The position numbers and the translations under genes were made by a program. 64,000 nucleotides of DNA from assembly GCA_002694465.1 (NCBI GenBank), contig NZMG01000054.1, forward strand, positions 117,327 to 181,326. Direction: 5' to 3'. How positions within the stretch are numbered: the first letter of the stretch is position 1; each line of letters begins with the position of its first letter. The notes beneath the pieces were generated by a model. That model had not been told where the DNA came from. It saw nothing but the letters and a program-made list of their open reading frames with translations, and did no database searches. Below, piece by piece: positions 35,273 through 43,531 of this stretch. Source of the stretch: Flavobacteriaceae bacterium. GTDB taxonomy: Bacteria > Bacteroidota > Bacteroidia > Flavobacteriales > Flavobacteriaceae.

Positions 35273-35392
35273 AACGGTTTTGGATATAGTTTCGTTACAG
35301 AATGGTACGCGAGTATCAATTCAACGTAATCATAAATTTATCAAAAAGGCTCGAAATTTTGTTAAGGAATTTCAGCTGTAATGAACTACTTG
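35273..35392 (-). repeat. Array spacer between genes 8 and 7
   Basis: It holds the start-side box AACGGTTTTGGATATAG with GTTTCGTTAC (35273-35298) and the stop-side element CTACTTGTTAGCC that overlaps the next gene's stop codon (35393-35395). Confidence 0.5.
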
Positions 35393-35725
35393 TTAGCCAA
35401 CGTTTTTTAATTCAGTTAAATTTATGGTCAAGAAATCCGAAATCGCATTTCTCAATTCACTTTCGTTGGGTTTATTTATAACTTTTGCATCATATTTTTC
35501 GCCATTATAAATCAAAAACGACATTTCACAATAATCCATTTCTTCGTTTGCGTAATAAAAAATTTCTCCTGCAAAATCTGTGTTCTCAAATTTAATTCCC
35601 TCACTCGTTGGATACTTATCCGTTTTTTTAAAGGTAGCAGATTTTAAGCTCGAGGATTTAGCAATTTTGTGTGAATAGTAAGTCCGTTCTATAATTTTTA
35701 GATAATCCATTTTCTCAAATTTCAC
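35393..35725 (-). CDS. Unknown small protein (array gene 7)
   Basis: A 110-residue cytosolic protein without signal or membrane segment. It is compact and mixed alpha/beta (FAGEIFYYANEEMDYCEMSFLIYNGEKYDAKVI). No family is recognised. The GTG at 35723-35725 gives MKFEKMDYL; the ATG at residue 6 (35708-35710) is an alternative. Its stop codon lies inside the spacer motif TTGTTAGCCAACG, suggesting the cassette boundary is very close to the coding end. Confidence 0.5.
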   Translation of the reverse strand: MKFEKMDYLKIIERTYYSHKIAKSSSLKSATFKKTDKYPTSEGIKFENTDFAGEIFYYANEEMDYCEMSFLIYNGEKYDAKVINKPNESELRNAISDFLTINLTELKNVG

Positions 35726-35782
35726 CTAACGGTTTGGCTTTAGTTACATTACGTAATACCCAATTGCCGATGTTGTGGATAG
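35726..35782 (-). repeat. Short array spacer between genes 7 and 6
   Basis: Only 57 nt, yet it has the start-side box AACGGTTTGGCTTTAG with TTACATTACG (35728-35753) and a TGTTGTGG element before the next stop. Confidence 0.5.
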
Positions 35783-36340
35783 TTATTTTTTGTTAGTCTT
35801 TTCTCTTATTTTTATGTCAATTATTCTCCCATTTCTATTTATAGTCATTTCAGAAATAGTTTTATTTGGATATTTTACTCCGATAATTATTATGTCCATT
35901 TCAGATTCACTTTTTATTTCCTCAAAAGAAAATGTTAGTGTTGAGTCATTATATTTTTTCAGTTTAGTCCTTAATTCATCTCCTAACCTATTATATCTCT
36001 GAAAAATGGAATCATTTAAAATGAGAAATATTGCTTTATAATTCATTCCTTCGTCATAAGAATAGATTGTATCATTACTTTGTCCAATGTAGATAGAATC
36101 ATATCCAGTTAGATTTAATTTATAAAATTCGGTTTTTTCAATTAGTTTTTTGTTAGAACTATCAATTTTGAAAACAAAATCAATTGGTTTTCCAACTTCA
36201 TTTTTAATAATGTTGAACCTTTCACTAAAAAGTAATTCGCTAGCGGAAGAATTTTTATTTTCTAATTTATTCTCAGATATACAAGACCAGAAAAAGATTG
36301 ATATGATAAGAGAATAGAATTTTAATGATTTGTTTTTCAT
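35783..36340 (-). CDS. Unknown lipoprotein (array gene 6)
   Basis: A 185-residue lipoprotein (lipobox FFWS-C20). The mature part is polar with beta-rich segments (KIDSSNKKLIEKTEFYKLNL, YDEGMNYKAIFLI) and ends in a basic tail. No family is recognised. It is preceded by the longest and most structured spacer of the array (36341-36538). Confidence 0.5.
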   Translation of the reverse strand: MKNKSLKFYSLIISIFFWSCISENKLENKNSSASELLFSERFNIIKNEVGKPIDFVFKIDSSNKKLIEKTEFYKLNLTGYDSIYIGQSNDTIYSYDEGMNYKAIFLILNDSIFQRYNRLGDELRTKLKKYNDSTLTFSFEEIKSESEMDIIIIGVKYPNKTISEMTINRNGRIIDIKIREKTNKK

Positions 36341-36538
36341 AATTGCCCACAGCGTATTTGTGCATGATTTCGTTGCGTGAAAATCAGCGAGGATTTTCCG
36401 CCATAACCGAAAGATAGCAAATTGCTAGGACACGAGCACAAGGTGCGACTGGCGGAGCCATTTCGATTAGGGCACGAGCGAATCGAACTTGCGAAAGCAA
36501 TCCATCCGAAATACGCTATAACCGTTGTTGTAAACAGT
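36341..36538 (-). repeat. Structured array spacer with nested inverted repeats
   Basis: AGCGTATTT (36351-36359) is perfectly inverted as AAATACGCT (36509-36517), enclosing further inverted pairs such as GAAAATC/GATTTTC (36379-36385, 36392-36398) and TTCGATT/AATCGAA. The right end is TATAACCGTTGTTGTA (36517-36532). The whole spacer could fold into one branched hairpin. Confidence 0.6.
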
Positions 36539-36976
36539 TTAATCCAAGTAGAGTAAAATATCATCAACCTCAGTTTTTGTAATTCTGAACTTGTGTTGGT
36601 AATCAGATAGGTATTCTTTACTAATTAGTTTTGCTCTTTCAAGATCCTTGCCTGTTAAAGAATCTTCATTAATTATGAAGATGTATAAATAATTTTCAGA
36701 AGGATATACTATCTTATTCTGTAGGTCTGATAGCGCTGGACCTGTTGCTTTTTTATATTTTTTATGGCAAGCTGCACAATTAGCTATAAATAAATTTCTA
36801 CTATTCTCAGAGAATTCTGAATAAATGCCACCACTATTTCCACAACTAAAATCTTGAGTTTTGTTTTCTATAGTTTGGTCATGCTTAGGATTAAAAACAA
36901 AAGAAAAGAAAACAACCATAATTAAAACGAGAAAGGTTGTTACTGAAAACAAAATGATTTTGATATCCTTTCTCAA
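36539..36976 (-). CDS. Membrane-anchored c-type cytochrome-like protein (array gene 5)
   Basis: A 145-residue protein with an N-terminal membrane anchor (about residues 7-27) and a heme motif CAACH at residues 67-71, in the context ENSRNLFIANCAACHKKYKKATGPALSDLQ. It resembles small mono-heme cytochromes, but no Met follows the heme motif, so the distal ligand is unclear (a His in DYQHKF is one candidate). It is the only gene in the array whose family I recognise with confidence. Confidence 0.75.
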   Translation of the reverse strand: MRKDIKIILFSVTTFLVLIMVVFFSFVFNPKHDQTIENKTQDFSCGNSGGIYSEFSENSRNLFIANCAACHKKYKKATGPALSDLQNKIVYPSENYLYIFIINEDSLTGKDLERAKLISKEYLSDYQHKFRITKTEVDDILLYLD

Positions 36977-37181
36977 TTTAATTAAATTTTATAAAATGGT
37001 CTGAGCTAAAATTTCGACGGGGCTATTGTGCCCAGACGGCTTCGCCACAGACTAAAAGTCGGAGTGGGGGAACCACCTCGAAAAAATAGTCAAAAAGTTA
37101 TTTGTTTAAAATTAGTTAAAATTCTTCTTTTACTCATGCTCTCCTACTCTCCTACTGGATTATAACCGTGGTTGTACTGCA
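36977..37181 (-). repeat. Array spacer between genes 5 and 4
   Basis: This 205-nt spacer ends with the stop-side box TATAACCGTGGTTGTA (37161-37176). It also holds a GC-rich insert (about 37015-37080) unlike its surroundings. No ORF over 60 codons with coding character is seen. Confidence 0.5.
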
Positions 37182-37415
37182 CTATGTTTTAAGCGTTGCA
37201 ATTAGTTCATTAATTCGCTCCATTCTACGATTAGAATCAGATTTGCTTTCTCCAAAAAGTCCGCCAACTTTTGGTTTATGTTCAATTAAGTCAAACAACT
37301 CACTTAAATCACTATCATTTTCATCTTCTGGAAAATCCATTGCGAATTGCTTAAAGTCAATTTTGCCAGATAAAAAGTCTTCTACTAATTTAGATGCTAA
37401 TATTCTGTCATTCAT
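37182..37415 (-). CDS. Unknown small acidic protein (array gene 4)
   Basis: A 77-residue, strongly acidic, helical protein (DRILASKLVEDFLSGKIDFKQFAMDFPEDEND). No signal or membrane segment. No family recognised, though the size and charge are typical of antitoxin- or immunity-like small proteins; that is only a suggestion. The next gene's spacer is just 46 nt. Confidence 0.5.
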   Translation of the reverse strand: MNDRILASKLVEDFLSGKIDFKQFAMDFPEDENDSDLSELFDLIEHKPKVGGLFGESKSDSNRRMERINELIATLKT

Positions 37416-37461
37416 TTTTAATGTCGTAAAACCTTTTAGATTATGGTTTCGTTGCTGAAAA
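37416..37461 (-). repeat. Short array spacer between genes 4 and 3
   Basis: It carries a degenerate start-side box with TTATGGTTTCGTTGCTG (37441-37457), matching the ATGATTTCGTTGCG part of the structured spacer at 36351-36377. No clear stop-side box is present. Confidence 0.4.
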
Positions 37462-37725
37462 TTAGCTATTAATTTCCGAGTTTCGTTTTAAAATCCGTTT
37501 TTTAAATAGGAGAAGTACGATTATAGTTCCTACACAAAATAATGCTAAAATGTGGAATGTCCTGATTGCTTTACATAAATTAACATCAGAAACAGAGGAA
37601 ATACAATCACTCAATTCGTGAGTTTCGTATTTTAAACTAACCATTGTGTTGAGGGCCATAAACTCGAATAAAGCAATTCCAATTATTAGTAGGATTATAG
37701 TAATTATGTAAATCGTTTTCCGCAA
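37462..37725 (-). CDS. Unknown two-span membrane protein (array gene 3)
   Basis: An 87-residue protein with membrane segments at about residues 5-28 and 54-72 and two Cys in the loop between them (DCISSVSDVNLCKA), which could form a disulfide in the periplasm. Basic residues flank the C-terminal end. No family is recognised. Confidence 0.5.
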   Translation of the reverse strand: MRKTIYIITIILLIIGIALFEFMALNTMVSLKYETHELSDCISSVSDVNLCKAIRTFHILALFCVGTIIVLLLFKKRILKRNSEINS

Positions 37726-37824
37726 TTATTTTAAATTTTAAAGTTGTTTCTAACGGTTTGATTATATGGAGGAGCCTACCTCAAGGGAAGCTATGACCTA
37801 TAGCTGTTGTTGTAAAACTTATTT
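37726..37824 (-). repeat. Array spacer between genes 3 and 2
   Basis: Both boxes are well kept: AACGGTTTGATTATATGG (37752-37769) and TATAGCTGTTGTTGTA (37799-37814), 29 nt apart, the most compact complete spacer. Confidence 0.6.
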
Positions 37825-38193
37825 TTATTCGGTCTTGTTTTTCAGTTTGTAATCAGATAACCAACTTTTATATCCCATTGCATCAGCTCCATTTCCGTTA
37901 GCGATTTTTTTAATAATGTTCAATGCTTGTTGTTCCGTTTTTTTGTCAACGTTTAGTTTTTGTAAAATATGTATTGCAACCCAAAGATTGGTTCTGTTAT
38001 CCTGTATTGTGAGCAATTCCGAAAACTTTTGAATTTCAATTCTGTTATCATTTTTAGAAATCAATTCGACAATCTTATTCATTTCGTTTACAGACGAGTT
38101 GTTTTTCCGTACAGATTTTTTGTTAGCATAATCTGTTTCCGCACAGATTTTTGTCAGTTTGAGATACTTTTCTATTAAACCTTCGATGCTCAT
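37825..38193 (-). CDS. DUF2019-like helical repeat protein (array gene 2)
   Basis: A 122-residue helical protein (LIEKYLKLTKICAETDYANKKSV, then NLWVAIHILQKLN and ALNIIKKIANGNGADAMGYKSWLSDYK). This resembles the DUF2019 family, whose members are sometimes found as immunity-type proteins; the assignment is by pattern only. No signal peptide. The array setting would suit a mobile accessory gene. Confidence 0.58.
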   Translation of the reverse strand: MSIEGLIEKYLKLTKICAETDYANKKSVRKNNSSVNEMNKIVELISKNDNRIEIQKFSELLTIQDNRTNLWVAIHILQKLNVDKKTEQQALNIIKKIANGNGADAMGYKSWLSDYKLKNKTE

Positions 38194-38250
38194 TTCAAAT
38201 GTTGCATAACGTTCTGTATAATCTGTCGTTTTAATGCAGTTTATACCTTG
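38194..38250 (-). repeat. Array spacer between genes 2 and 1
   Basis: AACGTTCTGTATAATC with TGTCGTT (38208-38230) is a degenerate start-side box, and TTTATACCTTGTTAGC (38241-38256) is a stop-side element overlapping the next stop codon region. Confidence 0.45.
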
Positions 38251-38766
38251 TTAGCTACTGGTTTTATTTAATCTTGTCAGTGAATTCCAATAAACTCCCA
38301 TTTGCCCTCTTTGTCCCATTTTCATTCTGTTTATTTCATTAGGCAATTCAGTTTTTGATTTACTTTTTAATCTGTTTTGAAAGTTTTTGAAATCAGTAAA
38401 TCTTTCAAACACATAATCCCAACCCGAGTAGTAATCCAACATCCAATCAAGTTCATAATCGGTAATATTTCTTTTAAGTCTTCTATCTAAAATCTTGATT
38501 ATTCTTTCTTCAGAATCTTCATCAAGGTCTGCAATTCCGGTTAACCAAGTTGGTTCGACTATTGAATACCAAGTAAGAAACAATCCTCTCTTCAGTGCTT
38601 CTAAGTCATTTTTTGCTAATCTTGAGTATTCCTGATGAATTTCTCGATACTCTTTAGATATTCTGAAATAGACAACTTTATCAGATTTTTCCTCAATAGT
38701 TCCCTCAAGCTCCATCAAACTTGAATAAAGGTTCTGTTCTTTTATGGCAAGTTTATCTATGTTCAT
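38251..38766 (-). CDS. Unknown cytosolic protein (array gene 1)
   Basis: A 171-residue helical protein without signal or membrane segment. It contains SIVEPTWLTGIADLDEDSEERIIKILDRRLKRNITDYELDWMLDYYSGWDYVFERF, a Trp/Asp-rich block that should be diagnostic in a search, but I do not recognise it. It is the first gene of the array in the direction of transcription and lies next to the degenerate repeat region. Confidence 0.55.
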   Translation of the reverse strand: MNIDKLAIKEQNLYSSLMELEGTIEEKSDKVVYFRISKEYREIHQEYSRLAKNDLEALKRGLFLTWYSIVEPTWLTGIADLDEDSEERIIKILDRRLKRNITDYELDWMLDYYSGWDYVFERFTDFKNFQNRLKSKSKTELPNEINRMKMGQRGQMGVYWNSLTRLNKTSS

Positions 38767-38897
38767 TTTGGTTTTCTTTTGGATAACCCGTTATATTTAA
38801 GTTTTATCATGGTTATCTGGAGACCTTATTTCAAAGATAACAAATTACCTCTTCCCCATAAACTCTTTTAGGGTTTCTACTTGGGTGCCCATACTAT
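38767..38897. other. Gene-free flank of the array, with a 15-codon ORF
   Basis: AACCCGTT at about 38784 resembles the array boxes and may mark the array end. On the - strand, ATG at 38890-38892 opens a 15-codon frame ending at TAA (reading MGTQVETLKEFMGKR), right where the repeat units stop. It looks like the remnant C-terminus of a gene or a leader peptide. Confidence 0.35.
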
Positions 38898-39110
38898 AAG
38901 CCTAAGTGATTACTTTGTAAGCTAAATTGCCTACATTATAGGCAAAATTACTTATTCTTATTAGCCAAACTGGCTACTTTGTAAGCCAAATTGCATATTC
39001 TTATTAGCCTAACTGATTTCTTTGTAAGCCAAACAGACTACATTATCAGTCAAATTGTATATACTCATTAGCCTAAGTGATTACTTTGTAAGCTAAACTG
39101 ACTACTTTCT
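38898..39110. repeat. Degenerate tandem repeat array, about ten units of 20-23 bp
   Basis: Units follow one another without spacers, starting at 38898, 38919, 38940, 38963, 38983, 39006, 39026, 39047, 39070 and 39090. The consensus is roughly AAGCCAAACTGACTACTTTGT, with variants such as AGCCTAACTGATTTCTTTGT. All frames contain stops, so it is not coding. The 21-bp period equals two DNA turns. Confidence 0.75.
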
Positions 39111-39245
39111 ATTCTATCTGGCTATAAAGTTTTTCCTGTTTTTAAAGGGGTAAATACCCCTGCTTGTATAGGATTTTTTCTGTTTGTAAATGGTGTTGGG
39201 TGAGCATCCTCCCAAAAAAACAGATACGTTGTGGTGTGCCTTTTT

Positions 39246-39920
39246 TTATCCGTTATCCTTTGCCAGTACCGGCGTATTCAATCCTTTAAAAAGTAACCAA
39301 AGGGGCAGTGTTATTTGAATTAAAGCTATGGGAAGCAACATATTCATACTTATACTATGACCAAAAATGGAAAGGACTTCTTCTATAAACATAAGTATTA
39401 CCGCAAATATTCCAAAAATAGAAATGATTCTAGGTACAAGCTTAGATAGGTATAAAGTGTAATACAAAACAAAAACAGGGAAGCAAGAAAGTAATAAATA
39501 GAAGTAGTGCGTCCAACGATGCCTTTGATACACTAGAGTCTCCAGCATGTCCACTGAAGTATGATTACCATTTTTTACATATTCGTTACTCAATTCTAGC
39601 ATAGAAATGACACTTACATTATCGATCATAATGGCAATAAAACCTAAAATACAAAAGGCAAAATATACATAGGCCAAATGGGGATTATGCCTTTTAAAAA
39701 TGGGTAGTAAAAGGGTCGCAACCGTGATGGTTGCAAGTCCACTTAAAATACTAAGTAAGACCGAAATGATGATAGGGTTGGAGTTTTGGGAAGTAGTAGT
39801 AAGAAAATTATCTGAAAAAAGGACAGGACCTTGTAAAAATTGAAATATTACGACACCTGAAATAAAAATGAATAGCAATAATGCGCCAGTGATTCTGCCG
39901 ACTCTTTGATTTGAATACAT
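39246..39920 (-). CDS. DUF4386 membrane protein
   Basis: A 224-residue integral membrane protein with six or seven hydrophobic helices, starting MYSNQRVGRITGALLLFIF and containing LLPIFKRHNPHLAYVYFAFCILGFIAIMID, as in DUF4386. The family is widespread and of unknown function. It stands alone between the repeat region and a DUF6090 gene. Confidence 0.8.
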   Translation of the reverse strand: MYSNQRVGRITGALLLFIFISGVVIFQFLQGPVLFSDNFLTTTSQNSNPIIISVLLSILSGLATITVATLLLPIFKRHNPHLAYVYFAFCILGFIAIMIDNVSVISMLELSNEYVKNGNHTSVDMLETLVYQRHRWTHYFYLLLSCFPVFVLYYTLYLSKLVPRIISIFGIFAVILMFIEEVLSIFGHSISMNMLLPIALIQITLPLWLLFKGLNTPVLAKDNG

Positions 39921-40082
39921 AGTTGATGGTTTTGATTGATTCCCTATGGGTCTCCTTACTATGTGGAATGTTACAGAAAAAGGGAAATATTGGACTTATA
40001 GTGGGTGGGCATTGCTTTAAATTGAGATAAACTTCCGTGTGCCATAATAGTTTAAATAAGCAGGTGTACTTTTGTTATGATG

Positions 40083-40850
40083 CTATTTTTGTAGCTCGCT
40101 GTCTATAAGTGCTATTATATGTTCGTTTTTTTCCTTTATGTTTACCAGCGCAGTATTCATTCCTTTAAAGTACATGGCAGCAAATACAAATCCATTTTTC
40201 TGTTTTTGGTCTTTTAGCATGTCGCGAAAATCATCTTCACCTAAATTTCCTAAAAAGCCATTTTTGCCATCAGATTTTTGATAGAAGTAATTGTTGGATA
40301 GCGAGTGGATGTCTGTCATGGCATAAGACGGCTCATACAATGTTATTTCTGCATCGTATCTAAAATGGTCTTCTGTATATTTTAATTTTTTATAAAGCTT
40401 ATCTACGGTAAGCAGTTCATTTTTAATAGAATCATTAGAAATGATGGCAAAATTCCCAGAATTCATAAGTTCCTGAAAGGTATTATCTGTTTGATAAAAC
40501 CGCTGCCAAGTATATACATCTATGGTGTGCTTGTTAAATTCATTCCAATCGGTTATAGGTTTTCCATTATAATGTTCTACAACACTACTGGCGGCACTAG
40601 CACGTTGCGCTCTTGAGGTTACATATTGGTCTATTTCTGCATTGGTGACTTCAAGATCGCTCTTAATATTCTTTAAATAGGCCACTTCTTGAGCCCTGGT
40701 CTTTTTGGCTTCATTCAGATTATTGATTTGTAGCGCAATTAAAATCCCAATCACCACAAGGATAATTTCACCTATGGCATACAATAGATATTTATTGACC
40801 TTATTTTCAGAGAGTAGTTGTTGGCGGATTTTTCTAAAGAATTTAATCAT
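40083..40850 (-). CDS. DUF6090 protein, copy A
   Basis: A 255-residue protein with the constant N-terminus MIKFFRKIRQQLL-ENK, then LLYAIGEIILVVIGILIALQINN (a single membrane span, about residues 23-45) and a long, mostly helical, variable remainder. The same architecture recurs three more times at 45134-47521. The family is Bacteroidota-specific with unknown function. The topology puts most of the protein on the periplasmic side if the basic N-terminus is inside. Confidence 0.82.
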   Translation of the reverse strand: MIKFFRKIRQQLLSENKVNKYLLYAIGEIILVVIGILIALQINNLNEAKKTRAQEVAYLKNIKSDLEVTNAEIDQYVTSRAQRASAASSVVEHYNGKPITDWNEFNKHTIDVYTWQRFYQTDNTFQELMNSGNFAIISNDSIKNELLTVDKLYKKLKYTEDHFRYDAEITLYEPSYAMTDIHSLSNNYFYQKSDGKNGFLGNLGEDDFRDMLKDQKQKNGFVFAAMYFKGMNTALVNIKEKNEHIIALIDSELQK

Positions 40851-41001
40851 GGGTTACAGCTAGTTAAAATGAAGCGCAATGGATTTGTACATGAATTGTA
40901 CTGAATGTTACGATGAACAAATCAAGTATTAAAAATAGAAATAAATCTTCTTGCAAACCAACTTGTGTAACCATAATCTTACACGGGATAGGGCACTAGT
41001 A

Positions 41002-41406
41002 TTATTGAGAGATTAGTTTAATGTCTCCAATAATAGTACAGGATAGCTTTACGGTATTAAATATGGTCCCAAATTTTTCAATGTTCTTTTTAAGCAGACT
41101 TAGGTTCACATTTTCGTCTTGGCTGTAAATATGTAACTCATAATAAATTTCGTCCATTCGTGGTGGTTTTTCTAGCCGTGTTGCTTTTACCGTGATTTCG
41201 GCATTAGAATATTCAAAATTCATTAAGGCAGAAAAACGTTCCACATTTTTTAGGATACAAGCGGAAAAGGATCCTAAAAATAATTCGGCTGGATTGGGTA
41301 AATCATCGGCTGTTTCAGGTGTGATTCCAAAATTAATTGCTGAAGTTTTTATGTTGATTGCCGCTTGATCTTTTGAAAATGAACTAGCCTTCACTGAATA
41401 TTCCAT
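41002..41406 (-). CDS. OsmC-family protein
   Basis: A 134-residue OsmC/Ohr-like protein. The second-half helix with LGSFSACILKNVERF holds the peroxidatic-type Cys, though the usual second active-site Cys is represented only by SCTIIGDI near the C-terminus. Such proteins reduce organic peroxides or act on thiols. It starts at ATG 41404-41406; a longer frame overlapping the ACR3 gene is not believed. It is the last gene of the arsenic operon, which suggests a thiol/peroxide role during arsenic stress (inference). Confidence 0.8.
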   Translation of the reverse strand: MEYSVKASSFSKDQAAINIKTSAINFGITPETADDLPNPAELFLGSFSACILKNVERFSALMNFEYSNAEITVKATRLEKPPRMDEIYYELHIYSQDENVNLSLLKKNIEKFGTIFNTVKLSCTIIGDIKLISQ

Positions 41407-41420
41407 AAAGTATAGTATTG

Positions 41421-42488
41421 TTATTTCGTTTGGTTTGTTTCGAGGTCCTTGGTTTTTCCGTAATATTTTTTCCGAAGCCAAAAAGACACACGAACCAATA
41501 ATATTAGGGCAGGAACTTCTACCAAAGGACCAATGACTCCTGCAAATGCTTGCCCGGAATTCAGTCCGAAAACAGCAATGGCGACGGCAATGGCTAATTC
41601 AAAATTATTTCCTGCAGCGGTAAACGCCACCGAGGCTGTTTTGTCATAGGTTGCACCGGAAGCTTTGGTAAAGAAAAAGCCAATAATAAACATTAAGGTA
41701 AAATAGATAAGTAGCGGAACAGCAATAATGAAAACGTCCATTGGGATTTCTACAATCAATTCTCCTTTTAGCGAAAACATGACAATGATGGTAAATAACA
41801 AGGCAATTAAGGTTATTGGCGAAATGGTGGGGATAAACTTTTTAGAATACCATGTTTCCCCTTTAAGTTTTACCAATATGACTCTACTTAAAATTCCCAT
41901 CACAAACGGAATTCCCAAATAAATGGCCACACTTTCTGCAATGGTGCCTATGGAAATATCTACAATAGCCCCTTCAAAACCAAAATAGGGTGGAAGCAAG
42001 GTGATAAAAATCCAAGCATAAAAACTGTAGGCAAACACCTGAAAAATGCTATTCAAAGCCACCAAACCTGCACCATATTCACTGCTACCTTCGGCAAGGT
42101 CGTTCCATACCAAAACCATGGCAATACAACGTGCTAACCCAATTAAGATGAGTCCGACCATATATTCTGGATAGTCACGTAAAAATGTAATGGCCAAAAC
42201 AAACATTAAAACAGGACCAATAATCCAATTGAGAATAAGGGATATAGAAAGGATTTTTGTGTTTCTGAAAACTTTTGGCAAGAGGGCATAATTAACCTTT
42301 GCCAATGGCGGATACATCATTAAAATTAATCCTATGGCAATTGGAATATTGGTTGTGCCGCTATTGAATGAATTTATGATTTCGGGAAATGTAGGAATAA
42401 AATAACCTAGTCCAACTCCTATTGCCATTGCGACGAAAATCCAAAGGGTTAGATTTCTATCGAGAAAACTTAGCTTTTTTGATGCCAT
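41421..42488 (-). CDS. ACR3-family arsenite efflux permease
   Basis: A 355-residue inner-membrane transporter with about ten helices and the ACR3 blocks [34 protein letters not shown] (with the essential Cys of helix IV) and [44 protein letters not shown]. It exports arsenite, driven by the proton gradient. Its ATG overlaps the arsC-like stop by one base (TAATG). Confidence 0.93.
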   Translation of the reverse strand: MASKKLSFLDRNLTLWIFVAMAIGVGLGYFIPTFPEIINSFNSGTTNIPIAIGLILMMYPPLAKVNYALLPKVFRNTKILSISLILNWIIGPVLMFVLAITFLRDYPEYMVGLILIGLARCIAMVLVWNDLAEGSSEYGAGLVALNSIFQVFAYSFYAWIFITLLPPYFGFEGAIVDISIGTIAESVAIYLGIPFVMGILSRVILVKLKGETWYSKKFIPTISPITLIALLFTIIVMFSLKGELIVEIPMDVFIIAVPLLIYFTLMFIIGFFFTKASGATYDKTASVAFTAAGNNFELAIAVAIAVFGLNSGQAFAGVIGPLVEVPALILLVRVSFWLRKKYYGKTKDLETNQTK

Positions 42489-43120
42489 TAGTTAGAATTA
42501 ATTTGAGAGAAAACATAAAAGAGTTCGGTTGCAATTTGCAAGCTTCTGTCATTATATTTTTCTGCTTGTTGTGGTGTGTTGTCAAATGCTTTTGGGTCTT
42601 CAAACGTGATGGGAATACGGGCTTCTGCACCTGGAACAAAAGGACATGCTTCATTTGCCGAATCGCAAGTCATGACTGCTGCAAATTTGGATTTTGGATT
42701 AAAGGAATCCTCCAACTTTTTTGAAAATCCAATGATAGGATGTTGATTTTCGGCATACTTAATACTATAGATAGGATTCGTGCCTTCAGAGAGTCTTTTA
42801 ATTTCAAAGCCTGAATTTTGTAAGGTTTCGGCAACCATTGGGAAAAGTGTTGTTTCCTCTGTTCCTCCAGAATAACATACCACATTTTTAATTTGAAAGT
42901 AATTAGCCATAGTTTGTGCCCAAACCTGCGATAAATGACTTCTTCTAGAATTGTGGGTACAGATAAAGTTGATTCTAATTTCTTGAAGATTTGAAACCTT
43001 TATTTGTATAAAATCGATTAGGGGTTGCAGAACAGCTTTACGTTCGGCGGAAATGGATTGCGGATCTAGATTGTTTATTAGCTTTTCTATATCCTGAAAT
43101 AAATTTGTTTTGGCGCTCAT
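42488..43120 (-). CDS. arsC: Arsenate reductase, thioredoxin-type (LMW phosphatase fold)
   Basis: A 210-residue protein. The phosphatase loop CTHNSRRS (Cys54) is the arsenate-binding site, and [11 protein letters not shown] supplies the two shuttle cysteines, as in the thioredoxin-coupled ArsC of Gram-positive bacteria. Residues 1-45 are an N-terminal helical extension. It reduces arsenate to arsenite, which the downstream ACR3 exports. Confidence 0.88.
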   Translation of the reverse strand: MSAKTNLFQDIEKLINNLDPQSISAERKAVLQPLIDFIQIKVSNLQEIRINFICTHNSRRSHLSQVWAQTMANYFQIKNVVCYSGGTEETTLFPMVAETLQNSGFEIKRLSEGTNPIYSIKYAENQHPIIGFSKKLEDSFNPKSKFAAVMTCDSANEACPFVPGAEARIPITFEDPKAFDNTPQQAEKYNDRSLQIATELFYVFSQINSN

Positions 43121-43163
43121 GGTAGTCGTTTCTTACGATGCTAGAATTATTAGTTTACTTTAT

Positions 43164-43496
43164 TTAGCAACAATCTTGATTTTCGGTTATATCTTGATTT
43201 AGAAATGCAGTCATTACTGTTTTCATTGCAGTCCAATTATGGGTGTTGATGCAATAACAAACACTTGTTCCTTCTACATTTCCTTTAATTAGCCCTAAGT
43301 ATTTTAGTTCTTTTAGGTGTTGGGAAATGGTGGGTTGAGCCAAACCAATTTCGTTTACTAAATCTCCACAAACACATGAATTGGTTTTAAACAAATGTTG
43401 TAAAATGGCTACTCTTGCTGGATGTCCTAATACTTTTGCAAATAGAGAGATCTCGTTTTGCTGGTCTGTAAATATTTCGGTTTTTGTTAATCCCAT
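43164..43496 (-). CDS. arsR: ArsR/SmtB-family arsenic-responsive repressor
   Basis: A 110-residue winged-helix repressor. The metal site CVC is at residues 41-43, at the start of the recognition helix region (CVCGDLVNEIGLAQPTISQHLKELKYLGLI), and the C-terminus ends in CC. Arsenite binding releases it from DNA. It is the first gene of arsR-arsC-ACR3-OsmC and likely represses its own promoter through the palindrome at 43516-43531. Confidence 0.92.
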   Translation of the reverse strand: MGLTKTEIFTDQQNEISLFAKVLGHPARVAILQHLFKTNSCVCGDLVNEIGLAQPTISQHLKELKYLGLIKGNVEGTSVCYCINTHNWTAMKTVMTAFLNQDITENQDCC

Positions 43497-43515
43497 TTAT
43501 ATTCTTTATTTACTT

Positions 43516-43531
43516 ATTGCAATATTACGAT
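43516..43531. promoter_or_regulatory. Candidate ArsR operator
   Basis: ATTGCAATATTACGAT is an imperfect 16-bp palindrome (each half fits ATYGYAAT) 20 nt upstream of arsR. It overlaps TAATATTG on the - strand, a near match to the -7 box, so a bound repressor would cover the promoter. Confidence 0.6.

Larger units (their letters stand above)
34159..38800 (-). repeat. Cassette-like array: nine small genes with related spacers
   Basis: From 34.16 to 38.80 kb nine short - strand genes alternate with spacers carrying two recurring boxes. Beside each start codon lies a box like AACGGTTTTGTGTATG or AACGGTTTGG (34559, 35273, 35728, 37752, degenerate at 36351, 37430 and 38208). Beside several stop codons lies a box like TATAACCGTTGTTGTA (34683, 36517, 37161, 37799) or CTTGTTAGC (35390, 38248). 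The two boxes are partly inverted copies (AACGGTT / AACCGTT). This recalls integron gene cassettes, but I saw no integrase and no canonical attC 7-mers, so it is called cassette-like only. Confidence 0.6.

Noticed and set aside
36337..36567. A 76-codon - strand frame in the structured array spacer
   Set aside because: It covers the inverted-repeat spacer and overlaps the 3' end of the cytochrome gene; composition and content look non-coding.
34159..38800. Classical integron
   Set aside because: No integrase gene in the window and spacer ends do not show the canonical attC core 7-mers; only a cassette-like array is claimed.
38898..39110. CRISPR array
   Set aside because: Units are too short and degenerate, adjoin without spacers, and no cas gene is present.
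41407..41481. Longer start for the OsmC-like gene overlapping the ACR3 gene
   Set aside because: The extra residues are antisense-quality text within the ACR3 3' end, and the OsmC family normally begins at the MEYSVKAS-type start (41404-41406).
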